In this document: positions 47,040 through 55,831 of the stretch, one piece after another
Layout: each line of letters begins with the position of its first letter
Numbering within the stretch: position 1 is the stretch's first letter
DNA from: Curvibacter sp. GWA2_63_95
Lineage (GTDB): Bacteria; Pseudomonadota; Gammaproteobacteria; Burkholderiales; Burkholderiaceae_C
Length of the DNA: 64,000 bases
Direction: 5' to 3'
Assembly: GCA_001795455.1 (NCBI GenBank)
Contig: MGPB01000021.1
Coordinates: 372,001-436,000 of the forward strand
Program-made: the position numbers and the translations under genes
Notes under the pieces: generated by a model
Told to the model about the DNA's origin: nothing
What the model saw: only the letters and a program-made list of their open reading frames with translations
Databases searched by the model: none

Positions 47040-48248
47040 ATGCAGCCCTCCCATATCCACTGGACCGAAGCGGGCCAGGCCTGTTCTGCGCTGTGGCGCT
47101 CCGAGCGCGGCGCCGCGCCCCCCAAACGCGTGGTGCTGGCCGACGACACCACCACGGCCGATGACGCCTACCACCTGGCCTGCGAAGGCACCGCCCTGCT
47201 CTGGCGCGGTGATTTTCAAAATGCCCGCCAGCTGCTGCAGGCGCTGGCCCGGCGCATTGACAAGACCCCGCAGCGCAAACAACGCGCGGCCAAGGGCGCG
47301 GCCCTCCACAAACCGCCCGCCTCGGCGGCCGAGGGCTTCAACCTGCACCGCCAGGCCCAGTCGCAGCGGGCCCGCGTGCTGGCCATGGTGCTGCTGCCTT
47401 TTAATGCCGACTACAGCATTCCGCTGCGCCGTGCGCCCGATGCACGCCAGGCCTGCACCGAGGCCTGGGGCCCGGTGGTGGCCGCCGATGGCGCCTGTGT
47501 GGCCACGCTGCGCGACCTGCTGGGCATGACCAGCGCACACGAGTGGCGCAAAAAGGGCGTGGAGATACCCGCACTGGGCGCGGCGCCCAACAACCGCATC
47601 CATCCCCACTATGGCGTGTTCTCCCCCGTGCGTGGCGAGTATGTGGACCTGGTAGCCACCACCCCGCTGCCGGTGCTGCTGCCCGCCGCACTGGCACTGG
47701 GGGCCACTCTGGTGGCGTTTGACATCGGCACCGGCACTGGCGTGTTGTCAGCCGTGCTGGCGCGGCGCGATGTGGCCACCGTGGTGGCCACCGACCAGGA
47801 CCCGCGCGCCCTGGCCTGCGCCCGGGCCAATCTGGACCAGCTGGGCGTGGCCGCCCAGGTCACCCTGTTGCAGGCCAACCTGTTCCCCGAAGGGCTGGCC
47901 TCGCTGGTGGTGTGCAACCCGCCCTGGCTGCCGGCGCGGCCCAGCTCGCCCATTGAATACGCGGTGTACGACGAAAACAGCCAGATGCTGCTGGGTTTTC
48001 TGAATGGCCTGGTGGCCCACCTGGCGCCGGGGGGCGAAGGCTGGTTGATCCTGTCGGACCTGGCCGAGCACCTGGGTCTGCGCAGCCGCGAGGAACTGCT
48101 GGCCGCCTTTGCCGCAGCCGGGCTGCAGGTGCTGGGCCGGCATGATGCCAAGCCCCTGCACCCCAAGGCCACGGAGGGCACTGACGCCTTGCACGCAGCG
48201 CGTGCGGCAGAGGTCACCTCCTTGTGGCGCTTGGGCGCCCTGCACTAA
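47040..48248 (+). CDS. Class I SAM-dependent methyltransferase
   Basis: Methyltransferase of 402 residues. The N-terminal 200 residues are family-specific, with a KSQRARVLAM-like helix region (QSQRARVLAMVLLPFNADYS). The Rossmann domain starts with LVAFDIGTGTGVLSAVLARR near residue 225, then TDQDPRALACARANL and the motif IV VVCNPPWLPARPSSPIEYAV near residue 293. NPPW is typical for amino-methyltransferases of the RlmG/RsmC/HemK type, which act on rRNA bases or glutamine. The substrate cannot be decided. Probably co-transcribed with gor. Confidence 0.86.
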   Translation: MQPSHIHWTEAGQACSALWRSERGAAPPKRVVLADDTTTADDAYHLACEGTALLWRGDFQNARQLLQALARRIDKTPQRKQRAAKGAALHKPPASAAEGFNLHRQAQSQRARVLAMVLLPFNADYSIPLRRAPDARQACTEAWGPVVAADGACVATLRDLLGMTSAHEWRKKGVEIPALGAAPNNRIHPHYGVFSPVRGEYVDLVATTPLPVLLPAALALGATLVAFDIGTGTGVLSAVLARRDVATVVATDQDPRALACARANLDQLGVAAQVTLLQANLFPEGLASLVVCNPPWLPARPSSPIEYAVYDENSQMLLGFLNGLVAHLAPGGEGWLILSDLAEHLGLRSREELLAAFAAAGLQVLGRHDAKPLHPKATEGTDALHAARAAEVTSLWRLGALH

Positions 48249-49384
48249 GCTGCGGGTCGGTCTGCCAGGCGCACCTGGATGGCGTGGCGCTCCGTGGCCG
48301 CAGACATGAGCGCGTGCACACAATCGCCATCGAGGCGGCCCAGCGCCACCTCTTTGGACAACTCGGTGGCAATGGCCTCTTCGGTCCAGGGCTCTTTGTA
48401 CGGTCTGCGGTTGGACAAGGCATCGTAGACATCGGCCACCGCCACAATCCGGGCCTCCATTGGGATGTCTGCCATGTGCAGGCCGCGCGGGTAGCCAGAA
48501 CCGTCGCCCCGTTCATGGTGGCCGGCAACAATGTTGCGCATGACTTCGGTGGCTAGGCTGGTGCCCAGGTTCATCTCTTGCGCCATTTGGGCGATGATCG
48601 ATTCGCCAATCTCCACATGGCGGCGCATGGTCACCCACTCGTCGGCATCAAGCTTGCCGGGTTTGAGCAAGACCTTGTCTGGAATTCCCACTTTGCCAAT
48701 GTCGTGCAAAGGGGCAAACAAATGCACGTATTCCACAAACTCGTCGTCCAGACCGTGTTGTGGCGCCAAACTGCGCGCCATCAACTGGGAATAAGCCGCC
48801 ATGCGCTCCAGGTGTTGCCCCGTCTCCAGGTCGCGAATACGGGCCAAGCCGCTGGCCAAGTTCACCGTGCCCACCAAACTGTGCACCACTTGCAGCTGCA
48901 ACAGGTAGAGCTGCGAAATCAGGTTGGCAAACACCTCCAGAAATGCCGTGGTGTCTGCATCAAAAGCCTGGGGGATTTTGGAGTCAAAGAACAAAAAGGC
49001 GGCCAGGTGATCGCCGTGGAACACCGGCACCGTGAAGCTGGAGTGGTAGTCGCGCTCCTTGAGCCAATCGGTGTGTGCGCGGTGTGACTGAAAGTTATCG
49101 GCTATGTCATCCACCACCCGGCACTGGCGGTTTTGTGCCAGCACCATCAGCGATGGAACCTCCGCCAGCTTCGCCTGGTAATGGGAGAGTTTGACCCCGT
49201 CCAGGTTGCTGCTCACAAAGGTTTGCAATTCGTCGGTATCTGGGGAGTAAGTTGCCAAGGCCACACGGTCTATGGCGGGATAGCGTGAGCACACGACTGC
49301 GTGCACGGTGCGTAATTGTTCGGTCAGGTTGCCGGCAGAAAAGCCTGCGTGTGCAGAGAGTTGCTGAAGCCGTGGAGTATTCAT
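48245..49384 (-). CDS. GAF and HD-GYP domain protein (cyclic-di-GMP phosphodiesterase)
   Basis: Cytoplasmic protein of 379 residues from the ATG at 49384. A GAF domain spans about 10-165 (TVPVFHGDHLAAFLFFDSKI). The HD-GYP domain spans about 180-375, with the metal-binding APLHDIGKVGIPDKVLLKPG near residue 225, HVEIGESIIA, and the GYP signature HHERGDGSGYPRGLHMADIP near 290, then ARIVAVADVYDALSNRRPYK. All residues for cyclic-di-GMP hydrolysis are intact. It converges with the methyltransferase gene, overlapping by four bases. Confidence 0.92.
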   Translation of the reverse strand: MNTPRLQQLSAHAGFSAGNLTEQLRTVHAVVCSRYPAIDRVALATYSPDTDELQTFVSSNLDGVKLSHYQAKLAEVPSLMVLAQNRQCRVVDDIADNFQSHRAHTDWLKERDYHSSFTVPVFHGDHLAAFLFFDSKIPQAFDADTTAFLEVFANLISQLYLLQLQVVHSLVGTVNLASGLARIRDLETGQHLERMAAYSQLMARSLAPQHGLDDEFVEYVHLFAPLHDIGKVGIPDKVLLKPGKLDADEWVTMRRHVEIGESIIAQMAQEMNLGTSLATEVMRNIVAGHHERGDGSGYPRGLHMADIPMEARIVAVADVYDALSNRRPYKEPWTEEAIATELSKEVALGRLDGDCVHALMSAATERHAIQVRLADRPAA

Positions 49385-49521
49385 CGCGTCAGCTGGGGAG
49401 TTGTCGTGCGGCCCATGATGCAGAGAAACACCGGGTCTGACAAGCACGAAAGCCCACCAGCGGGCAGAAAAACGCAAAGCTTGTTAGGCTCGGCCTCCCT
49501 TCATGTTTGAGAATTTTTCCC

Positions 49522-50031
49522 GTGACCGACGCCCTCTACACCGCCTCCATCCCCGTTTTCAAGCAGATACTGCAAGCCCTGAGCGGCGTGCTGCACAAGG
49601 CCGAGGAACATGCCACCGCCAAAAAGATTGACCCCAACGCCCTGCTGCAGGCGCGCCTGTACCCCGACATGTTCCCGCTGCTGCGCCAGGTCATGATTGC
49701 CAGCGACTTTGCCAAAGGTGCCGCAGCGCGCCTGGCCGGTGTGGACGTGCCGGTGATGCCCGACACCGAACTCACCTTTGCCGAGCTGCAAACCCGCATT
49801 GCCACGGTGGTGAGCTTTATCGATGGCCTGGATGCCCAGCTGTTTGAGCAAGCCCACAGCCGCGAAATCGTGATCCAGGCCGGCACCCCGCGCGAGCGCC
49901 GCTTTGACGCCTCCACCTACCTGCTGCACTACGCCATTCCCCAGTTCTTCTTCCACGTGACCACCGCCTACGCGCTGCTGCGCCACAACGGTGTGGAAGT
50001 GGGCAAGAAAGACTACATGGGTGTCAAATAA
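49522..50031 (+). CDS. DUF1993 family protein
   Basis: Protein of 169 residues of the DUF1993 family, a DinB-like four-helix bundle of unknown function. Characteristic pieces are LYTASIPVFKQILQALSGVL at the N-terminus, ALLQARLYPDMFPLLRQVMI, LTFAELQTRIATVVSFIDGL and the end YLLHYAIPQFFFHVTTAYAL then GKKDYMG. The GTG at 49522 fits the family N-terminus better than a TTG 15 bases earlier. A 65-bp repeat and a strong hairpin lie just downstream. Confidence 0.88.
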   Translation: MTDALYTASIPVFKQILQALSGVLHKAEEHATAKKIDPNALLQARLYPDMFPLLRQVMIASDFAKGAAARLAGVDVPVMPDTELTFAELQTRIATVVSFIDGLDAQLFEQAHSREIVIQAGTPRERRFDASTYLLHYAIPQFFFHVTTAYALLRHNGVEVGKKDYMGVK

Positions 50032-50095
50032 TGCTATGCATTCAGTAGCTGCTCACGCAGCATCCATGCGGGCTGCAGCCACTTTTGATGCCAAA
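50031..50095 (+). repeat. 65-bp dispersed repeat, copy 7 (intergenic)
   Basis: It begins at the DUF1993 stop: GCTATGCATTCAGTAGCTGC, TCACGCAGCATCCATGCGGG, CTGCAGCCAC and TTTTGATGC. It aligns without gaps to the eight copies inside genes and to copy 10. This intergenic copy shows that the sequence is not a protein motif in itself. Confidence 0.85.
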
Positions 50096-50100
50096 AAAGC

Positions 50101-50127
50101 AAAAAGGCCCTCGTTTGAGGGCCTTTT
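50101..50127. terminator. Bidirectional Rho-independent terminator
   Basis: Stem GGCCCTC/GAGGGCC with a GTTT loop, preceded by five A and followed by four T, so it can work on both strands. It separates the convergent DUF1993 gene and the 53-residue basic protein gene. Confidence 0.85.
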
Positions 50128-50159
50128 GCATGGGGACACCCGGTGAGGGGTGTCAGGGC

Positions 50160-50321
50160 TTAGCTGTGACGCTTGCCGGGGTTCTTTTTGCTGCGGGTAG
50201 CAACACCACGCTCCAGGCTGATGCGTTGGCCGCGGCCGCCGGTGGGCAGGGTGTAGCCAGGCAGGGGCTTGGGGGCGGGAGTGGCTTTGCGGTCGGCTTC
50301 GGTAACGATTTTGTTGCCCAT
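50160..50321 (-). CDS. Small basic protein, 53 residues
   Basis: A short gene with start at 50321 and an AGGA site nine bases before it (AACAGGATAG). The product begins MGNKIVTEADRKATPAPKPL, continues PGYTLPTGGRGQRISLERGV and ends ATRSKKNPGKRHS. It is strongly basic and rich in Pro, Gly, Arg and Lys, with no hydrophobic core, so it is probably disordered and nucleic-acid binding. I recognise no family. Evidence that it is real: clean start signal, bidirectional terminator right after the stop, and codon use like its neighbours. Divergent from the deacetylase-fold gene. Confidence 0.72.
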   Translation of the reverse strand: MGNKIVTEADRKATPAPKPLPGYTLPTGGRGQRISLERGVATRSKKNPGKRHS

Positions 50322-50402
50322 GGAACTATCCTGTTGGTTGGTGTGAAAACGCGTATTTTCTCACTTTTTTTGAAGGCCTTTTCCGTTTGCCACAATCCCC
50401 GC

Positions 50403-51359
50403 ATGCAGGCCTTCTATTCCGACCAGTTTGTACTCCCCTTGCCCGAAGGCCATCGCTTCCCCATGGCCAAGTACCGCATGCTGCGCGACCAGTTGGCGGC
50501 GCACCTGCCCGCCGTGCGCTTGACCGAGGCGCCGGCCGCCACGCGTGGCGAACTGGCGCTGGTGCACACACAGGCCTACATCGACGCGATTCTGGAGGGT
50601 ACGGCCGCGCCCGCGGTGCTGCGCGAGATTGGTTTCCCCTGGAGCCCGGCCATGGCAGAGCGCGCCCGCCGCAGCGTGGGCGCCACCGTGGCCGCAGCCC
50701 GCGTGGCGTTGAACGAAGGTTTGGCGGCCAACCTGGCCGGCGGAACCCACCACGCCTATGCCGACAAGGGGGGCGGCTTTTGTGTGTTCAACGACGTGGC
50801 CGTGGCCGCCCGTGTGCTGCAGGCCGAATGGGGCCGTACCCGCCTGGCCGACGGCCGCCACCGCCCTGCCCTGCAGGTGGCGGTGATTGACCTGGACGTG
50901 CACCAGGGCAATGGCACCGCGCATATCTTTCGCAACGACGCCAGCGTGTTCACGCTGTCGCTGCATGGGGACAAGAACTTCCCGTTTCGCAAAGAGGCGG
51001 GTGACCTGGATGTGCCGCTGCCCGATGGCTGTGGGGACGCCGACTACCTGGCCGCCCTGGAGCAAGCCCTGCTCACGCTGGACGGCCAGTGCCAGCCCGG
51101 TGTGGTGTTTTACCTGGCCGGCGCCGACCCGCACGAGGGCGACCGCCTGGGGCGCCTCAAGATCACGGCCGATGGCCTGGAGGCGCGCGACCGGCGTGTG
51201 ATGGCGTGGTGCTGGCAGCGCCGCATTCCGCTGGTGTTCACCATGGCGGGCGGCTACGGGGTGAACATCGAAGACACCGTGCAGGTGCAACGCACGACCT
51301 ATGCCGTGGCACTGGACTATTGGCGGCGCTGGCAGGCGGATGCCGCGCGGGCGGCCTGA
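50403..51359 (+). CDS. Histone deacetylase family protein
   Basis: Zinc-dependent deacetylase-fold enzyme, 318 residues from ATG 50403. Seen: the N-terminal YSDQFVLPLPEGHRFPMAKY, the active-site pair in GGTHHAYADKGGGFCVFNDV near residue 115, and the zinc ligands in VIDLDVHQGNGTAHIF near residue 163. VFYLAGADPHEGDRLGRLKI carries the later Asp ligand. Bacterial members act on acetylated proteins, polyamines or acetoin-related targets; this group (with LPEGHRFP) is annotated simply as histone deacetylase. The substrate is unknown. Its neighbour is a small basic protein, which makes a joint role worth testing. Confidence 0.9.
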   Translation: MQAFYSDQFVLPLPEGHRFPMAKYRMLRDQLAAHLPAVRLTEAPAATRGELALVHTQAYIDAILEGTAAPAVLREIGFPWSPAMAERARRSVGATVAAARVALNEGLAANLAGGTHHAYADKGGGFCVFNDVAVAARVLQAEWGRTRLADGRHRPALQVAVIDLDVHQGNGTAHIFRNDASVFTLSLHGDKNFPFRKEAGDLDVPLPDGCGDADYLAALEQALLTLDGQCQPGVVFYLAGADPHEGDRLGRLKITADGLEARDRRVMAWCWQRRIPLVFTMAGGYGVNIEDTVQVQRTTYAVALDYWRRWQADAARAA

Positions 51360-51365
51360 AGGCCG

Positions 51366-53717
51366 TCAGGCCGCAGCCAGGTGCCTGGCGCGCCAGGCCA
51401 TGAACTCGGGCAGCGGAACGGGCTTGCTCATGTAGTAGCCCTGGGCTTCGTCGCAGTGCAGTTCGCGCAGCTTGTCCAGAATGGCCTGGTTCTCCACCCC
51501 CTCGGCCACCACACTCAGGCCCAGGTTGTGCGCCAGGTCGATGGTGGAGCGCACGATTTTGGCGTCGCTCTCGTCGGTTTCCATGCCCATCACAAACGAC
51601 TTGTCGATCTTGAGTTCGTTGACCGGCAGGCGCTTGAGGTAGGCCAGCGACGAGTAGCCGGTGCCAAAGTCGTCGATCGAGAGCTTGAAGCCGCGCTCGG
51701 CCAGGCGGTTCAGCGTGGCCTCGGCGCGCTGCGGGTCGTCCATGATGGCGCTTTCGGTGATCTCCAGGCAAAACGCGTCGGTGGGGGCGTTGTACTTGGC
51801 CATCATCGCGTCCAGCTTGGCCGGAAAGTCCTGGTCCAGCAGGTCGCGGGTCGAGAGGTTGATGGCTACGCGCAGGGGCCGACCGTCGGCGCATAGCGTG
51901 GGCAGTTCGCGCGCCACTTCCTCAAACATCCACAGCGTGAGCTGGCGCACAAAGCCGGTTTGCTCGGCAAACGGAATGAACTGCATGGGCGGCACCAGGC
52001 CGCGTGTGGGATGCTGCCAGCGCACCAACGCTTCGGCAGCCCGCACGGTGTTGTCGGCCAGGTTGAGCTTGGGCTGCAAGTACAGGCGCAGTTGGCCCTG
52101 CTCCACCGCATGGCGCAACTCGGTCAGGAGCGACAGGGTTTGTGTGCTCGACGAGTCCAGCGCCGGGTCGTAGACCTGGATGCCGGTGGTTTTCTGTTTG
52201 GCCACGTACATGGCAATTTCGGCGCGGCTGAGCAAGGTATCGGCGTCTTGCGCGTGGGCCGGCCAGGATGCCACCCCAATGCCTGCGCTGAAGTCCACCG
52301 TCTGGTCTTCCAGCGTCAAGGGCTGGTCAAACGAGGCGGCGATCTTCTGGGCAACGGCCACCGCTTCCTCGGCGGTGCTGCCTTCAATCAATACCGCAAA
52401 CTCGTCGCCGCCCATGCGGGCCACCACACCCAATTCCGCCCCAATCAAGGCACTGAGCCGCTGCGCCACAGCCACCAGCAGGCCGTCGCCAAAGGCGTAG
52501 CCCAGCACATCGTTCACGTGTTTGAAACGGTCCAGATTCAGCAGCACCACGGCCACCGGGGGCGCCGCGCCCTCCAGCGCAATGCTGGCGCGGATGGACT
52601 GCTGCAGCAGGTCGCGGAACTGGGTGCGGTTGGGCAATTCGGTGAGGCGGTCCCAGTAGGCGAGTTGCAGGATCTCGCCCTGCTGCTTGCGGATGCTGCT
52701 GCGCATCTGGTCAAACGCACGCGCCAGGTCACCAATCTCGTCCTTGTGGCGCAGCGCGGGCAGCTGGTGGTCGTACTCGCCCCGGCTGAGCTGCTCTGCC
52801 GCGCCCACCAACGACCGCAAGGGCGTGGTGATACGGCGCGCCAGCGCTGCACTGCCCGCCACAAACAGGGCCAGGCCCAGCGCCGTGATGCCCAACAGGG
52901 CAATTTGCACCTGCAGATACGGAGCGACCACCTCGTCCAGCGAACGCAGCAGGTAGGTCTCAACCGCTTGCACGTCCGTACGCTCGGTACTGCGGCGCAC
53001 CACCAGCGTGTCCTCGGGTAGCTGCAGTTCTGTGCCCTGCCCCAGTTGGCTGAGTGCGGCCTGCTCTTTGGGCGCCAGGCTGGTCAACACCACGCCGCCC
53101 TGCGGTTTGACAAGCGCCACGTGGATGCCCGAGAGCCCAAACATGTCGTTGGCCTGGGATTGTTCGATGGGAAAGCCCATCAGTACCCAGCCAATGGTGA
53201 GTGGCGCCTTCAGCGGCACCATGACGAACTGGTAGAGCGTGGCGTTGATCAGTTGCAGCTGCGAGCTTTGCTCTGTCTGGCTGAGCTGGGCGGCCACCTG
53301 CTGCAGCACCGGTGTCAGGGCTTCCTGCCCGCCCATCTCATAGCCCGCCGCCTGCAGGGCAAACCCGGTGTCCAGCAGCGCGGTGATAGGGGCGCCAATA
53401 CGCGCGCCGCTGTTCTCCAGTGCGGAGCGCAGGGTTTCGGTGTCACCGCTGCTCAGGGCGGAACGAAACCCGAAGTCGGCCGCCAGTACGGCCGCACCCA
53501 GGCGCAATTTTTGGGCATTCTGGTCCAGCAGGCGCCACCAGACCTTGTCCCCAATCGCTAGCTCCTGGGCCAACTGGGCGCGCACATTGCTGCTGATGCT
53601 GCTGCGCACCACGCTGTACACCGCAATTTGCACCAGCAGCAGCAAGGCCACCGAGAAGACCACAAACTTGGTGCCTATGCCCCAGTGGGCATACAGGCGA
53701 AACAGGCTGGGCTTCAA
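51366..53717 (-). CDS. Membrane GGDEF-EAL bifunctional cyclic-di-GMP enzyme
   Basis: Inner-membrane signalling protein of 783 residues. Membrane helix 1 near 17-38, a periplasmic sensor region to about 265 (probably a cache-type fold), membrane helix 2 near 268-290 and a HAMP domain (RRITTPLRSLVGAAEQLSRG). GGDEF has an intact ARMGGDEFAVLIEG near residue 436, and EAL has AEALVRWQHPTRGL near 560, DDFGTGYSSLAYLKRL and AEGVENQAI. Both activities look possible. Its start overlaps the end of the cupredoxin-like gene by four bases, so the periplasmic partner is co-translated with this sensor. Confidence 0.92.
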   Translation of the reverse strand: MKPSLFRLYAHWGIGTKFVVFSVALLLLVQIAVYSVVRSSISSNVRAQLAQELAIGDKVWWRLLDQNAQKLRLGAAVLAADFGFRSALSSGDTETLRSALENSGARIGAPITALLDTGFALQAAGYEMGGQEALTPVLQQVAAQLSQTEQSSQLQLINATLYQFVMVPLKAPLTIGWVLMGFPIEQSQANDMFGLSGIHVALVKPQGGVVLTSLAPKEQAALSQLGQGTELQLPEDTLVVRRSTERTDVQAVETYLLRSLDEVVAPYLQVQIALLGITALGLALFVAGSAALARRITTPLRSLVGAAEQLSRGEYDHQLPALRHKDEIGDLARAFDQMRSSIRKQQGEILQLAYWDRLTELPNRTQFRDLLQQSIRASIALEGAAPPVAVVLLNLDRFKHVNDVLGYAFGDGLLVAVAQRLSALIGAELGVVARMGGDEFAVLIEGSTAEEAVAVAQKIAASFDQPLTLEDQTVDFSAGIGVASWPAHAQDADTLLSRAEIAMYVAKQKTTGIQVYDPALDSSSTQTLSLLTELRHAVEQGQLRLYLQPKLNLADNTVRAAEALVRWQHPTRGLVPPMQFIPFAEQTGFVRQLTLWMFEEVARELPTLCADGRPLRVAINLSTRDLLDQDFPAKLDAMMAKYNAPTDAFCLEITESAIMDDPQRAEATLNRLAERGFKLSIDDFGTGYSSLAYLKRLPVNELKIDKSFVMGMETDESDAKIVRSTIDLAHNLGLSVVAEGVENQAILDKLRELHCDEAQGYYMSKPVPLPEFMAWRARHLAAA

Positions 53718-54331
53718 ATGCTGCTCCCCGCCAGCTTCACCAGCACGGGCGCAGCGGCAGCGCCCACCGCCTGTGCCTGCTCGGCCGCGGGCGCACCAGT
53801 GGGCAGCGAAGTGTGCCAGGTGCGCAGCTTGTAGTTGCCATGGGGTACGTTGTCCAGGGTGAGCTTGCCGCTGGCATCGGTGCGGCCGAAATACGGCGTG
53901 TCCACCACCAGCACCCAGGCCACCATGGTGTCGTGAATATTGCAGCCCAGCACCGCTACGCCCACCTTGTCAAAGGTGACCGGGTTGGCCGGCACCCCGG
54001 TGTAGAGCTTGAGCTCGAAGGTCTTGGCGGGTGAGAACGAGTAGACGTGGTGGCGCACCGTGTCCTGGTTGGGGAACAGCACCGCGGTGCCGGGCGTGAC
54101 CACGGTGACGGCGGGCTTGAACTGCCGGGCCACCTGCGCCACTTCCACGCCCTTGAGCGGCTTGGCGGCAGCCTTGGCCTCGGGGGACTCCAGAAACACG
54201 ATGGCCTCAGGGAGGGGCTTTCCGTTTTTGTCTTGCACTTGCAACTGCAGCGTGCCGGCCCCGGCAGGCTGCAACAGTCCGATGGCGCCAACGACAGCGG
54301 CCAGCCGGTGCAAGCTTGGTTGAAAACGCAT
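53714..54331 (-). CDS. Cupredoxin-like periplasmic protein (annotated in relatives as methylamine utilization protein)
   Basis: Exported protein of 205 residues. Signal peptide ends at about residue 25 (LQPAGAG). A beta-sandwich domain follows (TLQLQVQDKNGKPLPEAIVF), with a probable copper site: His94/His95 in TVRHHVYSFSPAK, then Cys130, His133 and Met136 in LGCNIHDTM, spaced like the H-C-H-M ligands of plastocyanin. A later GRTDASGKLTLDNVPHGNYK strand looks like a carboxypeptidase-regulatory segment. Operonic with a membrane GGDEF-EAL sensor. Methylamine genes are absent, so that name is not informative. Confidence 0.82.
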   Translation of the reverse strand: MRFQPSLHRLAAVVGAIGLLQPAGAGTLQLQVQDKNGKPLPEAIVFLESPEAKAAAKPLKGVEVAQVARQFKPAVTVVTPGTAVLFPNQDTVRHHVYSFSPAKTFELKLYTGVPANPVTFDKVGVAVLGCNIHDTMVAWVLVVDTPYFGRTDASGKLTLDNVPHGNYKLRTWHTSLPTGAPAAEQAQAVGAAAAPVLVKLAGSSI

Positions 54332-54425
54332 GCGGCACTCCAGATGAAAAAGCGTCGGGTGCCCAACGTTTGGGGCACTGGGATACGACTCTAACCCAAG
54401 CCAGAGGTTCTGCGGCCCTGCCGGG

Positions 54426-55325
54426 TCAGCCGCGCAGCGCCTTTTTCAGCTCCGCGCCCAGCGCAGGTTTGTGGGCAAACGGGTCGGTCGGGTTGCGCGC
54501 CATCAGCACGTCTTCCATGCGCGTTTGCACCGAGGCAATGGCCTGGGGGTGGCTGTAGATATAGAACTGGTTGGCGGCGATGGCGTCGAACACCTTCTGC
54601 GCTACCTCGGCCGCTGTCACCTTGCTGTGGGTGACCGCTTTGTCGGTCATGGCCTGGCCGATGCGCTGGCTGCGCGTGGCGGGGGCGGCTTCGCCCTCGG
54701 GGCGGTTGCGCTGGCTCTGGCTGATGCCGGTAGGCACAAAGAAGGGGCACAGCACGCTGGCGCTGATTTGGTCGGTCACCAGCGCCAGGTCCTGGTACAG
54801 GGTTTCGCTCAGCGCCACCACCGCATGTTTGCTGACGTTGTACACGCCCATATTGGGCGCATTCAGCAGGCCGGCCATGCTGGCGGTGTTGACGATGTGG
54901 CCTGTCCAGGCCGGGTCTTTGGCGGCGGCTTCCAGCATCATGGGGGTGAACACACGCACGCCGTGGACCACCCCCATGACGTTGACGCCCAGCACCCATT
55001 CCCAGTCTTTGGCGGAGTTTTCCCACACCAGACCACCGGCGCCCACGCCCGCGTTGTTGAAGACAAAGTGCGGCGCACCAAAGCGCGCCAGCGTGGCGGC
55101 ACCCAAGGCCTCCACCTGCGCGGCCTGGGACACATCCACCTTCATCGCCAGCACCGGCGCGCCGGCGGCCTGCATTTCGGCGGCGGCCGTGTCCAGCGCA
55201 TCCTGCTGTACATCGGCCAGCACCAGGTTCATGCCCAGCTTGGCGCCCAGGCGTGCGCATTCCAGGCCAAAGCCCGAGCCGGCGCCGGTGAGGACGGCAG
55301 TTTTGCCTTTGAAATCAGTGATCAC
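54426..55325 (-). CDS. Short-chain dehydrogenase/reductase
   Basis: NAD(P)-dependent oxidoreductase of the classical SDR family, 299 residues from a GTG at 55325 (VITDFKGKTAVLTGAGSGFG) with GGAGACA upstream; an upstream extension would run into the GNAT gene. Cofactor motif TGAGSGFG near residue 12, NNAG near 90, and the catalytic Ser and Tyr-x-x-x-Lys in NTASMAGLLNAPNMGVYNVS then KHA. A C-terminal extension (QFYIYSHPQAIASVQTRMED) is longer than in minimal SDRs and occurs in many acyl-chain SDRs. Last gene of a minus-strand set. Confidence 0.88.
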   Translation of the reverse strand: MITDFKGKTAVLTGAGSGFGLECARLGAKLGMNLVLADVQQDALDTAAAEMQAAGAPVLAMKVDVSQAAQVEALGAATLARFGAPHFVFNNAGVGAGGLVWENSAKDWEWVLGVNVMGVVHGVRVFTPMMLEAAAKDPAWTGHIVNTASMAGLLNAPNMGVYNVSKHAVVALSETLYQDLALVTDQISASVLCPFFVPTGISQSQRNRPEGEAAPATRSQRIGQAMTDKAVTHSKVTAAEVAQKVFDAIAANQFYIYSHPQAIASVQTRMEDVLMARNPTDPFAHKPALGAELKKALRG

Positions 55326-55351
55326 GGGGGTGTCTCCAAGTTGTTGTGGGG

Positions 55352-55831
55352 TCAGCCGGGCTGGCGGACCATCTCGATGTGGGTGATGCCGTCTTCTACA
55401 TAGGGCTTGCCCATATCGGCAAAGCCATGGCGCTCGTAAAAGGCCTGGAGGTGCGCTTGCGCGCCAATGCGAATCGGCTGCGCGCCCCACTGCTGCTGCA
55501 ACGCGCGAATCGCCTCGGCCATCAGCACATGGCCCAGGCCACCGCCCCGCGCACTCTGGCGCGTGACCACGCGGCCGATGCTGGCTTCGTCAAACGTGAC
55601 GCCCTTGGGGAAGCAGCGTACATAGGCCACCAGTTCGGGGACCTGCGCAGAGCCCACTGCCACCCGAACTCCCAGTAGATGCATGGCCTGGGCGTCCAGG
55701 CCATCCATGTCCTGGAAGATGCAGTTCTGCTCCACCACAAACACCTCGCTGCGCAGGCGCAGCAGCGCATAGAGCTGTTCCCGGCTTAGTTGGTCAAAGC
55801 GCAGCCACTGCCATTGCAACCCTTCGCTCAT
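55352..55831 (-). CDS. GNAT N-acetyltransferase, ElaA type
   Basis: Acetyltransferase of 159 residues. ElaA-type start LQWQWLRFDQLSREQLYALL, LRSEVFVVEQNCIFQDMDGL, then GRVVTRQSARGGGLGHVLMA, where RGGGLG is the acetyl-CoA pyrophosphate loop, and AQAHLQAFYERHGFADMGKP as the C-terminal wedge. Its start overlaps the GST-like gene by four bases. The acceptor is unknown. The same ElaA-type module appears at the C-terminus of the thioesterase fusion at 32.4-33.2 kb. Confidence 0.88.
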   Translation of the reverse strand: MSEGLQWQWLRFDQLSREQLYALLRLRSEVFVVEQNCIFQDMDGLDAQAMHLLGVRVAVGSAQVPELVAYVRCFPKGVTFDEASIGRVVTRQSARGGGLGHVLMAEAIRALQQQWGAQPIRIGAQAHLQAFYERHGFADMGKPYVEDGITHIEMVRQPG

